In this document: positions 57,038-64,000 of the stretch, in pieces
How the letters are laid out: each line of letters starts with the position of its first letter
Position numbering within the stretch: the first letter of the stretch is position 1
NCBI RefSeq assembly: GCF_009905535.1
Contig: NZ_JAAALA010000003.1
Span: forward strand, 1 to 64,000
DNA from: Caulobacter sp. SLTY
Lineage (GTDB): Bacteria > Pseudomonadota > Alphaproteobacteria > Caulobacterales > Caulobacteraceae
Length of the DNA: 64,000 nucleotides
Reading direction: 5' to 3'
Made by a program: the position numbers and the translations under genes
The notes under the pieces: model-generated
Told to the model about the DNA's origin: nothing
The model's database searches: none
What the model saw: only the letters and a program-made list of their open reading frames with translations

Positions 57038-59143
57038 TTACTTTGCGGCGGTCTCCAGGGCCTGGGCGACCAAGCCGGGTGTCAGCAGCTGGGGGAGAAC
57101 CCGGGGCTGGTCGGCTCCGGGGGCATAGACAAGATAAAGCGGAACCCCCGCCCGTCCATGCCTAGCGAGCTCGGCGGCGATTACCGCATCCCGCCGGGTC
57201 CAGTCACCCTTCAGGTAGACGGCGTTCGTCGCCTTCAGCGCGGTGGCCACCTCACTGGTGGAGAGGGCCACCTTCTCATTCACCTGGCAGCTGACGCACC
57301 AGGCGGCGGTGAAGTTGACCAGCACCGGCCGACCCTCGGCGCGGACGGCGGCGAGGCGTTCCGGCGACCAGGCCTCATAGGGCAGATCGGCGCTGCTGGC
57401 CTGGGGCGAGTTGGCCGGGGCGGCGGCCTTTGGTCCGAGAACGGAAAGGGCGACCGCGCCGATGAGCAGAATGACCGCGACGATCTTGCTGACCAGCCCG
57501 CGCTCGGCGGTCTGGCTGAGCCCCCAGAGCCAGAGGGCGAAGGCGCCCAGCACCAGGGCGGCGAGGACCGCGGCCATGCCCGCCGCGTCGGTCTGCTGGC
57601 TGAGCACCCAGACCAGCCAGGCCACCGCGCCATACATCGGGAAGGCCAGCGCCTTGCGCAGGACGTCCATCCACCGGCCGGGCTTGGGCAGCATCCGCAA
57701 CAGCGGCGGCGCGAAGGCCAGGGCCACGAAGGGGGCCGCGAAACCGAGCGCCAGGCCGAGAAACACCGCCAGGGTGATCAACGGCGGCTGGCCCAGGGTG
57801 AAGCCCAGCGCCGAGCCCATGAACGGCGCCGTACAGGGGCTGGCGACCACCACGGCCAGCGCGCCGGTGAAGAAGGCCCCGACCGCGCCGCTGCGCCCGG
57901 CCAGGCCCTGTCCGGCCCCCTGCAGGCTGGCGCCCAGTTCGAACACCCCGGACATATTGAGCGCCACCGCCAGCATCAGCAGGCTGAGCGCCGCAACCAC
58001 GGGAGGCGATTGCAGCTGGAAGCCCCAGCCCACCGCCTGTCCGGCGGCCTGCAAGGCGATCAGCACCCCGGCGAGAGCCAGGAAGGTGGCCACCACGCCG
58101 GCGCCGTAAGCCAGGCCCTGGGCGCGGGTCGCGCCTCGGTCGTGGGCATGACCCGCGAGCGCGGCGGCCTTCATCGACAGCACCGGGAAGACACAGGGCA
58201 TCAGGTTAAGGATCAGCCCGCCCAGGAAGGCGGCGAGGATGGCCAGGCCCAAGCTGCCCCCACCGGCGGCCCCGCCCTCGGCGGCCTTCGCTGGCGGCGG
58301 CCCGAGACCCGAGGTCCCGGCCGGCGGCGGCCCTTGCGCCGAGGTCACCACATAGGCCTTGTCGCCGACCGTCAGCACCCCGTCGAACGTTGCCGGCGGC
58401 TGACCCGCCTCGAAGGCGTAGCCGGGCGGAAGGGTGAGTGTCAGGCCATCCGGACCCCGCTCGATGGTCTGATCCTTGGCGTGGTCGATCATCGCCGGGG
58501 TGTGGGGATAGAACCAGGCGCCGGCCATGTCCGCGCCCTTCAGCGGGGCGCCGGCCACGGCCAGGGTCAGCTTGCCGCCCGTCCATTGGTAGGCGGCGGT
58601 CAGCCCGACCTCCTTGGGCGCGGCCTCGAGCGCGCCGGCCACCTTGGCGCCCCAGCGGGCGTCGGCCTTGGGCGCGCCCTCGGCCACCACCAGGGTGATG
58701 GAGAGATCGGCGTCCTCAGGAATGCAGATCTGCTCGCAGACCAGGAAGCTGGCCTTGGCCTTCAGGGTTACCGGCCCCGCCGCCTGGCCGGCCGGGACCT
58801 CGATCCTCACCGGCAGGATCACCTCGTCAGAGTAGCCATAGTTGGTCAGCGGCCCGAACGGCAGCTTGTGCGGCTTGGCCCAGACGATGTCGCCGGCTTT
58901 CCAGCCGGCCGGCAGGGTCCATTCGATCTTGGTCGGCTCGCCGCTGTCGCCCGGATTGCGCCAGTAGGTGTGCCAGCCCTTGTCGATCTTCTGGACCAAG
59001 GCGACGTAGGCGGTGGATCCAGGCGCGACCGTGGCGTCACGGGCGACCAGTTCAGCCTCAAGATGCCCTGTATCGACAGGAGCGGCCCGGGCTGGAGCAA
59101 CGATCAGGAACAGGCCGGCAAGGGCCGCGAGGAGGGCGCGCAT
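57038..59143 (-). CDS. dsbD: Thiol:disulfide interchange protein DsbD/ScsB
   Basis: 701 residues. Signal peptide (1-20), an N-terminal periplasmic domain with the Cys pair LVCEQICIPEDA, an eight-helix membrane domain (about 295-560) with the paired cysteines in LMPCVFPVLSMK and ASPCTAPFMGSA, and a C-terminal thioredoxin domain with AAWCVSCQVNEK. It moves electrons from cytoplasmic thioredoxin to the periplasm. The N-terminal domain is longer than in E. coli DsbD, as in ScsB. The adjacent redoxin gene is the likely partner. Confidence 0.92.
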   Translation of the reverse strand: MRALLAALAGLFLIVAPARAAPVDTGHLEAELVARDATVAPGSTAYVALVQKIDKGWHTYWRNPGDSGEPTKIEWTLPAGWKAGDIVWAKPHKLPFGPLTNYGYSDEVILPVRIEVPAGQAAGPVTLKAKASFLVCEQICIPEDADLSITLVVAEGAPKADARWGAKVAGALEAAPKEVGLTAAYQWTGGKLTLAVAGAPLKGADMAGAWFYPHTPAMIDHAKDQTIERGPDGLTLTLPPGYAFEAGQPPATFDGVLTVGDKAYVVTSAQGPPPAGTSGLGPPPAKAAEGGAAGGGSLGLAILAAFLGGLILNLMPCVFPVLSMKAAALAGHAHDRGATRAQGLAYGAGVVATFLALAGVLIALQAAGQAVGWGFQLQSPPVVAALSLLMLAVALNMSGVFELGASLQGAGQGLAGRSGAVGAFFTGALAVVVASPCTAPFMGSALGFTLGQPPLITLAVFLGLALGFAAPFVALAFAPPLLRMLPKPGRWMDVLRKALAFPMYGAVAWLVWVLSQQTDAAGMAAVLAALVLGAFALWLWGLSQTAERGLVSKIVAVILLIGAVALSVLGPKAAAPANSPQASSADLPYEAWSPERLAAVRAEGRPVLVNFTAAWCVSCQVNEKVALSTSEVATALKATNAVYLKGDWTRRDAVIAAELARHGRAGVPLYLVYAPGADQPRVLPQLLTPGLVAQALETAAK

Positions 59144-59230
59144 GCGGGCTATATGGAACGGAACCTCCCCCTAAGCGAGTCGAGCGCGCGCCATCCTCGG
59201 CGCCGCGACCCGTCCAGGGTAGATGCGGCG

Positions 59231-60868
59231 CTAGAACTCTTCCCAGTCGTCCGACCGGGCCGCCAAGGCCGGGGCGGCGTTTCCACCGGCCAGTCCGCCG
59301 CCCTTAAAGCTCGCTAGCCGCTCGCGGGCCTGCAGAACCGCCGGCCGCGTGGCGACGTGGCGCTGCGGGTCCGCCAACTCGGGCCTCGACCGCGCCGGGG
59401 CGCCGTGAGCCTGACCCCCGTTGAAGGCCGAGACCAGACGCAGCAGGACGTCCATCTCGGACTTCAGCGACTGGCTGGCGGCGCTGGTCTCCTCGACCAT
59501 GGCGGCGTTCTGCTGGGTCACCTGGTCCATCTGGTTGACGGCGGTGTTGACCTCGTTCAGCCCGGTCGACTGTTCGCGGGACGAGGCGGCGATTTCGGAC
59601 ACCAGGCTGTCGACTTCCTCGACCCGCGAGATGATACGCCGCAAGGCATCGCCTGTCTCGCCGACCAGTCGGACCCCCTCTCCCACCTGCCGGCTGGAGG
59701 CGGTGATCAGGGCCTTGATCTCCTTGGCCGCCTCGGCCGAGCGCTGGGCAAGGCCCCGCACTTCCGAGGCGACGACCGCAAAGCCCTTGCCGGCCTCGCC
59801 GGCCCGGGCCGCTTCCACGCCGGCGTTTAGAGCCAGCAGGTTGGTCTGGAAGGCGATCTCGTCGATCACCCCGATGATCTGGCTGATCTGGCCGCTGGAG
59901 TCGGCGATCTGGTTCATGGCGGTGACCGCCTCGCCCATGACCTGGCCCGACTGTTCGGCCTCCTGCCGCGCGCCGGTCACCAGGCCAGCGGCCTGGGTCG
60001 CGCCGTCGGCGGACTTGCGCACCGCCACGGTCAGCTCGTCAAGGGCAGCGGCGGTTTCCTCCAGGCTGGCCGCCTGCTGCTCGGTGCGACGGGCCATGTC
60101 GTCGGCGGCCGAGGCGATGTTGTCGGCGCCGGCGTTGATCGCGCCGGTCGACGACCCGACCGCCTGCATGGCGTCTTCCAACGCGGCCAGGGCGGCGTTG
60201 AAGTTCTGCTGAAGGGTGCGGAATTCCGGGGCCTGCTCGCCATCGAGGCGGGCCGCCAGATCGCCTCGGGCCAGCCGCTCCAGCGCCGCGTCCAGCACGG
60301 CCAGCATGTCGGTCTGCCGCTGTTCCGCCGCCTGACGCACCCGCTCGGCCTCGTCGCGTTCGGTCTGCAGGGCCGAGAGGTAGATGCTGATGGCGAAGTC
60401 CATATCCAGCAGAATGGCCTTGAGCAGGGCGCCGATCTGTTCGCCCGCGGCCTCCGCCGACCCGGACTTGCCAAGCATCGACTTTGGCCAGGCCTCCTTG
60501 ATCACAGACTTCATCAGATGCTCGCCGACCAGGGCGTAACCGCCGATATACCAGCGCGGCTCCAAGCCCAGCCGGGCATGGGCCTGGCCGATGGCCTCGA
60601 CCCCGTCGACATAGGCTTGGCCGTAGTCGCCCGAGGCGATGATCTCCCAGTGATGGCTCTGGCGACCGGCGGCCGACTCGATGTGGCGCTCGTCCTTGAA
60701 GAAACTGCGGGTGTGCGGGTGGGCGCGGACCTCGCGATAGAAGATTTCGAGCGCCGGTCCGATCTCCCGCCGGATGACCGGTTGAAGGCCTCTCAGGCGG
60801 CCCCGGGCCGCGTTGTCCAGGCCCAGGAAATTGAGTCTTTCATCGAGCGCTTTGTCTTGCTGCGCCAT
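59231..60868 (-). CDS. Globin-coupled aerotaxis receptor (HemAT-like methyl-accepting protein)
   Basis: 545 residues, soluble. Residues 1-160 form a protoglobin/globin-coupled sensor domain with Tyr44-region EIFYREV and proximal His97 in [20 protein letters not shown], so it should bind haem and sense O2. A HAMP-like linker (about 195-245) is followed by a chemotaxis signalling domain with the hairpin tip [20 protein letters not shown]. The C-terminus DDWEEF matches the xWxxF pentapeptide that tethers CheR/CheB. No che genes are in the window. Confidence 0.93.
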   Translation of the reverse strand: MAQQDKALDERLNFLGLDNAARGRLRGLQPVIRREIGPALEIFYREVRAHPHTRSFFKDERHIESAAGRQSHHWEIIASGDYGQAYVDGVEAIGQAHARLGLEPRWYIGGYALVGEHLMKSVIKEAWPKSMLGKSGSAEAAGEQIGALLKAILLDMDFAISIYLSALQTERDEAERVRQAAEQRQTDMLAVLDAALERLARGDLAARLDGEQAPEFRTLQQNFNAALAALEDAMQAVGSSTGAINAGADNIASAADDMARRTEQQAASLEETAAALDELTVAVRKSADGATQAAGLVTGARQEAEQSGQVMGEAVTAMNQIADSSGQISQIIGVIDEIAFQTNLLALNAGVEAARAGEAGKGFAVVASEVRGLAQRSAEAAKEIKALITASSRQVGEGVRLVGETGDALRRIISRVEEVDSLVSEIAASSREQSTGLNEVNTAVNQMDQVTQQNAAMVEETSAASQSLKSEMDVLLRLVSAFNGGQAHGAPARSRPELADPQRHVATRPAVLQARERLASFKGGGLAGGNAAPALAARSDDWEEF

Positions 60869-60998
60869 GGGTAGCCTCCCGTGTTCGGTGGCGAAGAGGG
60901 TTGTTGGGAACGCTACAAATCTGGGCCTAGAGGTGCGCTCACGTAGTTACGAAGACCTTAGCGCGCGGTGCGGCGAACGGTCGCCGAATAATGGTGGT

Positions 60999-61011
60999 CC
61001 CCCCCCCCCCC
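60999..61011 (+). repeat. Thirteen-base poly-C tract upstream of an oxidoreductase gene
   Basis: An uninterrupted run of 13 C residues between the chemoreceptor gene and the start of the MDR oxidoreductase, 62 bases before its ATG. Such tracts slip during replication and can change promoter spacing. The length read here may itself be uncertain. Confidence 0.7.
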
Positions 61012-61073
61012 GGCGAACGGGACTCGACTTCCCCGATGGCAAGCCTCCATGCTGGCCGAAAAGGGAGAGCGCC

Positions 61074-62084
61074 ATGCCATTGAACCGCCAGTGGATTCTG
61101 ACACGCAGGCCGGAAGGCGAGATCGCCGCCGGTGACCTGGAGCTGCGCGAGGCGCCGACCCGGGCGCTGGAACCGGGCGAGGTCCTGATCCGCAACCTCT
61201 ACCTCAGCCTGGACCCGACCAACCGAATCTGGATGAGCGACCAGGACGGCTATCTGCCCCCTGTCGGCATCGGCGAGGTGATGCGCGGCGGGACCATCGG
61301 GGTGATCGAGGAGAGCCGCTCCGACCGCTTCAAGCCGGGCGACATCGTCAACGCCGGCCTGTCTGGCTGGCAGGACTATTCCATCGGCCATGAGGCGATG
61401 ATCAACCCCGTGCCGCAGATCCCCGGCGTGCCGCTGACCGCCTTCATGAGCGTGCTGGGCGCCACCGGCCTGACCGCCTGGTTCGGGATGATGGACATCG
61501 GCCGGCCGCAGCCCGGCGAGACGGTGGTGGTCTCTGCCGCTGCTGGGGCGGTCGGCTCCATCGCCGGCCAGATCGCCAAGCTGAAGGGGGCGCGGGTCAT
61601 CGGTATCGCCGGCGGGCCGGAGAAATGCGCCTGGCTGCGCGAGATCGGCTTCGACGGGGCCATCGACTACAAGAACGAGGACGTCGGGGCGGCGCTGGAC
61701 CGATTGTGCCCGAACGGCATCGACGTCAATTTCGAGAACGTCGGGGGCGACATCATGAACGCGGTGATCGCCCGGATGAACACCTTTAGCCGCATGTCGC
61801 TCTGCGGCCTGATCAGCACCTACAACGCCGATGTGGCGGCCGGTCCGGCCGATTTCGGCCGGGTGCTGATGAAGCGGATCCTGATCAAGGGTTTCATCAT
61901 TATCGACTACCTGCCCCGGGCCGGCGAAGCCTTCGCCGAACTTGCGCCCTGGGTGGCCAGCGGCCAGCTCAAATGGAAGGCGCATGTGGTCGATGGGCTG
62001 GAGAACGCGGTGGAAGCGGTGAACCGGCTGTTCACGGGCGACCATGATGGCAAGCTGCTGGTGCGAATCGCCCCTGAACCCTGA
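61074..62084 (+). CDS. NADP-dependent MDR oxidoreductase (CurA/PTGR-like)
   Basis: 336 residues from ATG 61074, preceded by AAGGGAGA; the open frame upstream to 60813 is rejected. It has the leukotriene B4 dehydrogenase/CurA pattern: PLNRQWILTRRPEG, DPTNRIWM, LGATGLTAWFGMMDIG, VVVSAAAGAVGSIAGQIAKL and FENVGGDIMNAV. Such enzymes reduce alpha,beta-unsaturated carbonyls with NADPH. It is followed 6 bases later by a hotdog protein, forming a three-gene cluster with a DUF4287 gene. Confidence 0.9.
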   Translation: MPLNRQWILTRRPEGEIAAGDLELREAPTRALEPGEVLIRNLYLSLDPTNRIWMSDQDGYLPPVGIGEVMRGGTIGVIEESRSDRFKPGDIVNAGLSGWQDYSIGHEAMINPVPQIPGVPLTAFMSVLGATGLTAWFGMMDIGRPQPGETVVVSAAAGAVGSIAGQIAKLKGARVIGIAGGPEKCAWLREIGFDGAIDYKNEDVGAALDRLCPNGIDVNFENVGGDIMNAVIARMNTFSRMSLCGLISTYNADVAAGPADFGRVLMKRILIKGFIIIDYLPRAGEAFAELAPWVASGQLKWKAHVVDGLENAVEAVNRLFTGDHDGKLLVRIAPEP

Positions 62085-62090
62085 GGATCA

Positions 62091-62483
62091 ATGCCGGCTT
62101 CGTTTGACGATTTCGAGATCGGCCAGGTCCATTCGCTGGGCGTGACCGCCGTGGACGCCAAGGCGCTCGACGCCTTCATCGCCGGCTTTGCGCCGGGCTG
62201 GGACCCCGCGCGCGGGGCGCCGGACGCCATGGTCTACGCCATCTGGTCACGCCTGGAGCTGGAGGCCGGCGACCGCTGGGCCCAGACCAAGCGGCTGGGC
62301 GTCGACGCCATGCGCTGGACCCGCAACCCGCCGCCCGGCGAGCTGCTGCGCGGCCGGATGACGGTGGTGGGCAAGGACGCGGTGGGCGAGGGCAAGGGGA
62401 TCATCATCGCCCAGCACGACCTGTTGGATGAGGCCGGCCGGCTGGTGTTCAGCTGTTTGACGAGGGCTGTGTTCGCGCGATGA
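62091..62483 (+). CDS. MaoC-like hotdog-fold protein
   Basis: 130 residues. FDDFEIGQVHSLGVTAVDAK is the usual MaoC-type opening strand, and the segment LRGRMTVVGKDAVGEGKGII matches the late strands. The catalytic Asp-x4-His of hydratases is not clear; FIAGFAPGWDP replaces the usual FA-x2-D-x2-PxH. It may be an inactive or modified acyl-CoA binding protein. Gap of 6 bases from the oxidoreductase and ATGA overlap with the next gene. Confidence 0.75.
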   Translation: MPASFDDFEIGQVHSLGVTAVDAKALDAFIAGFAPGWDPARGAPDAMVYAIWSRLELEAGDRWAQTKRLGVDAMRWTRNPPPGELLRGRMTVVGKDAVGEGKGIIIAQHDLLDEAGRLVFSCLTRAVFAR

Positions 62484-62692
62484 CCGAAGCGGTGAAGGGG
62501 CCGGCGTCCTACTTTCCGTCGATCGAGAAGAAGTACGGCCAGCCGATCGCGCACTGGCAGCAGATCGTCAGGGGCGGCTATCCGGCCAAGCATATGGAGC
62601 TGGTCGCCGTGCTCAAGGATCAGCACGGCATGGGGCATGGGCATGCCAATGCGGTGGTCGCCTACACCCTGGCGCAGGATGGCCTGAAGTAG
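62480..62692 (+). CDS. DUF4287 protein
   Basis: 70 residues covering one DUF4287 domain: SYFPSIEKKYGQPIAHWQQI, then HMELVAVLKDQHGMGHGHAN and AVVAYTLAQDG. The family has no known activity but is widespread in bacteria, often as a single domain. Starts within the stop of the hotdog gene (ATGA). Confidence 0.88.
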   Translation: MTEAVKGPASYFPSIEKKYGQPIAHWQQIVRGGYPAKHMELVAVLKDQHGMGHGHANAVVAYTLAQDGLK

Positions 62693-62717
62693 CGCGGCGC
62701 TTTCGGAAAACCTTCCA

Positions 62718-62878
62718 GCGACGGTGGGCCCGCCTCCTGGTCGGTCGCTCACGCTCCGAACCGTCCTCCGCCCACAAGCGGGCGGAGAGCGAAACGGTGT
62801 CGCTTCGCTCTCCCCCATGAAATGGGGGAGTGGATTTGGCGAGCGCTGCAAGCGAGGCAAACCGAGGGGGTCCGCCAA
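62718..62878. repeat. Palindromic repeats between convergent genes
   Basis: gacggtgggcccgcctcctggtcggtcgct...ctccgcccacaagcgggcggag, then ctctcccccatgaaatgggggag and a final gcgagcgctgcaagcgaggc. The gcctcctgg element is shared with 28110-28125, showing a common family. With the following terminator it occupies the gap to the SapC gene (62693-62932). Confidence 0.7.
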
Positions 62879-62884
62879 CGAAAA

Positions 62885-62910
62885 AGGGCCGGTCTCGCGA
62901 CCGGCCCCTT
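62885..62910 (-). terminator. Rho-independent terminator of the SapC-family gene
   Basis: Stem agggccggtc with gaccggccct around a 4-base loop; on the minus strand it is followed by TTTTTCG. It lies 23 bases beyond the stop of the SapC-family gene. Confidence 0.8.
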
Positions 62911-62932
62911 CCGTACTCAAAGCCTTGAAGGC

Positions 62933-63730
62933 CTAGGCGTTACCGGCCGCTTGCTTCTGGGCGCGTTCGCTGGCGATGGCGACCAGGCGGTCCCAGCCGG
63001 CGAGCGAGGTCATGTGGTTGTAGATGCGCTCCAGGGCGCCGTTGTCGCGGATCTCGACCAGCTTCTCGGCCGACAGGGCGCGCAGCTTTTCTTCCGAGAC
63101 GGCGAAGTACTCGGCGATCACCACGGCCTGGCCCTGGGTGCCGTCCGGGTTGGTCGGGGTGAAGGTGGCCTGCTTGGTTTCCAGCAGGTCCAGCTCCTTG
63201 ATCAGGTTGACGAAGTTCTCGGTGCGGCGGCGCTCGCCCTCGAAGTCCTCGCAGAACTTGATGGCGTTCTGGGTGTAGTCGGAGGGCTCACCCTTTTCGT
63301 CGAACAGGGGCACCTGGCCGCCGTTCTCGTCGAACAGCTGGGCGCCGCGCTCGATGCAGACGATCATCCGCTGTTGCGCTTCATCCTGGGCCAGAACGAA
63401 GGGGTAGCGGCGGATGTAGGCCGGGACGTAGGCGCCGTTGGCGAACACGCCCTTGGCGTCGACGAACAGGTTTTCGCCCGGGTTGATGCCCAGCACGGCC
63501 AGCGGCTGGCGCTGGTCGCCCGCGAAGATGATCGGGAAGCAGAGGGCGGCAAACTGGAACTCGGCCACGGTCAGCGGCACGACATGACCGGCCGAGGCGA
63601 AAGCGAACGGGCCTTCCAGCTGCTTGACGCCGAGCTTGCCGTGCATCTCGCGGCTCAGCGGCTCGGGGCTGTTGTAGAACAGGACGTTGCCGGCGACCGG
63701 GCTGACGGAGGTTACGGTGGACGTTTCCAT
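62933..63730 (-). CDS. SapC family protein
   Basis: 265 residues. Pfam SapC-type pattern: NVLFYNSPEPLSREMHGKLG near the start, then HVVPLTVAEFQFAALCFPIIF, VPAYIRRYPFVLA and AIKFCEDFEGERRRTENFVN. No signal peptide or membrane helix is visible. The family is named after an S-layer-linked gene in Campylobacter, but the function is unclear in alphaproteobacteria. It ends at a strong terminator. Confidence 0.88.
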   Translation of the reverse strand: METSTVTSVSPVAGNVLFYNSPEPLSREMHGKLGVKQLEGPFAFASAGHVVPLTVAEFQFAALCFPIIFAGDQRQPLAVLGINPGENLFVDAKGVFANGAYVPAYIRRYPFVLAQDEAQQRMIVCIERGAQLFDENGGQVPLFDEKGEPSDYTQNAIKFCEDFEGERRRTENFVNLIKELDLLETKQATFTPTNPDGTQGQAVVIAEYFAVSEEKLRALSAEKLVEIRDNGALERIYNHMTSLAGWDRLVAIASERAQKQAAGNA

Positions 63731-63901
63731 TTATGGCTCTGATTAGGCGGCGGCTAAGGCCGGGAAAGGTGGAGCGGCGCTTCTATCCGATCCAGCGGAA
63801 CCCGGCAATGCAACCGCTCTTGCAAGGCGAGATCATGGCCGCGGCCTCTTGCCCGCCCCTGGGTCAAGGCGCTTTGATCGGCCCAAACGGGAGAAGACGC
63901 C

Positions 63902-64000
63902 ATGCCGATCCAGTATCCGGAAATCCTGTCGCTGAAGAGCGACCCCCAGCCCTATAAGTGGGGCGACCGGGAGACCATGCTCTATGCGCTGGGCATCGGC
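63902..64000 (+). CDS. MaoC-family dehydratase, N-terminal fragment
   Basis: The first 33 residues run off the right edge: MPIQYPEILSLKSDPQPYKW, then RETMLYALGIG. The start of the N-terminal hotdog of (3R)-enoyl-CoA hydratase-type proteins (MFE-2 hydratase-like) looks like this, with the Y-x-W-x-(D/R)-x(3)-YALG(I/L)G pattern. GGGAGAAGACGCC precedes ATG 63902. The catalytic part lies outside the window. Confidence 0.65.
   Translation, partial: MPIQYPEILSLKSDPQPYKWGDRETMLYALGIG

Noticed and set aside
53916-59317. Plus-strand frames of 610 and 903 residues across pgi and dsbD
   Set aside because: Antisense shadows; compositionally biased and without family motifs.

Overview
The window is high-GC alphaproteobacterial chromosome, most likely from Caulobacteraceae (Phenylobacterium or Caulobacter type). 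This rests on the AtpD with an Ala/Lys/Pro-rich N-terminal extension, a short AtpC, a small secreted CC_3452-like gene beside the atp operon, the neighbouring hisS-hisZ-hisG genes, a CIRCE-controlled groESL, an rpmH-rnpA-yidC-engB block, and many palindromic intergenic repeats. The genus is an inference. No rRNA, tRNA, CRISPR array or IS transposase was seen.

Layout. 0.1-4.6 kb: flagellin lysine methylase (fliB), a secreted YbjN-type protein and a hybrid histidine kinase. 4.7-12.1 kb: a co-directional run of rsfS, rlmH, an EnvC-like M23 protein, an S41 C-terminal protease, a divergent polysaccharide deacetylase, an RppH Nudix enzyme fused in frame to an alpha/beta hydrolase and a basic low-complexity tail, and a second alpha/beta hydrolase. 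rsfS and rlmH both seem to start at CTG. 12.1-13.5 kb: a frameshifted small secreted gene, then a guanidinium exporter (gdx/sugE) preceded by a two-hairpin guanidine-II riboswitch. 13.6-18.7 kb: the F1 ATP synthase operon atpHAGD, a small zinc-ribbon-like gene, and atpC.

18.9-28.2 kb: small proteins, an acyl-CoA dehydrogenase, an ArsR regulator divergent from a membrane protein plus desaturase pair, a large secreted protein of unknown function, and groES-groEL under a CIRCE operator. 28.2-35.2 kb: an SGNH hydrolase downstream of a class I ribonucleotide reductase large subunit (with NrdR-box-like repeats), a serine hydrolase, an M28 peptidase and L-serine dehydratase. 35.3-44.8 kb: a CDF metal exporter, waaA-lpxK of lipid A/Kdo synthesis, a DUF559 nuclease gene framed by ~70-bp inverted repeats, a flavin monooxygenase, AMP nucleosidase and an amidohydrolase whose signal peptide is frameshifted.

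45-64 kb: engB-yidC-rnpA-rpmH (membrane insertion and translation), a quinone oxidoreductase, hisS-hisZ-hisG, pgi, a redoxin plus DsbD/ScsB pair, a globin-coupled chemoreceptor, an oxidoreductase/hotdog/DUF4287 cluster, a SapC-family protein and the start of a MaoC-type dehydratase.

The observations most worth follow-up are the DUF559 gene cradled by inverted palindromic repeats, the RppH-hydrolase fusion, the guanidine-II riboswitch plus Gdx pair, and three candidate frame defects or read-throughs.
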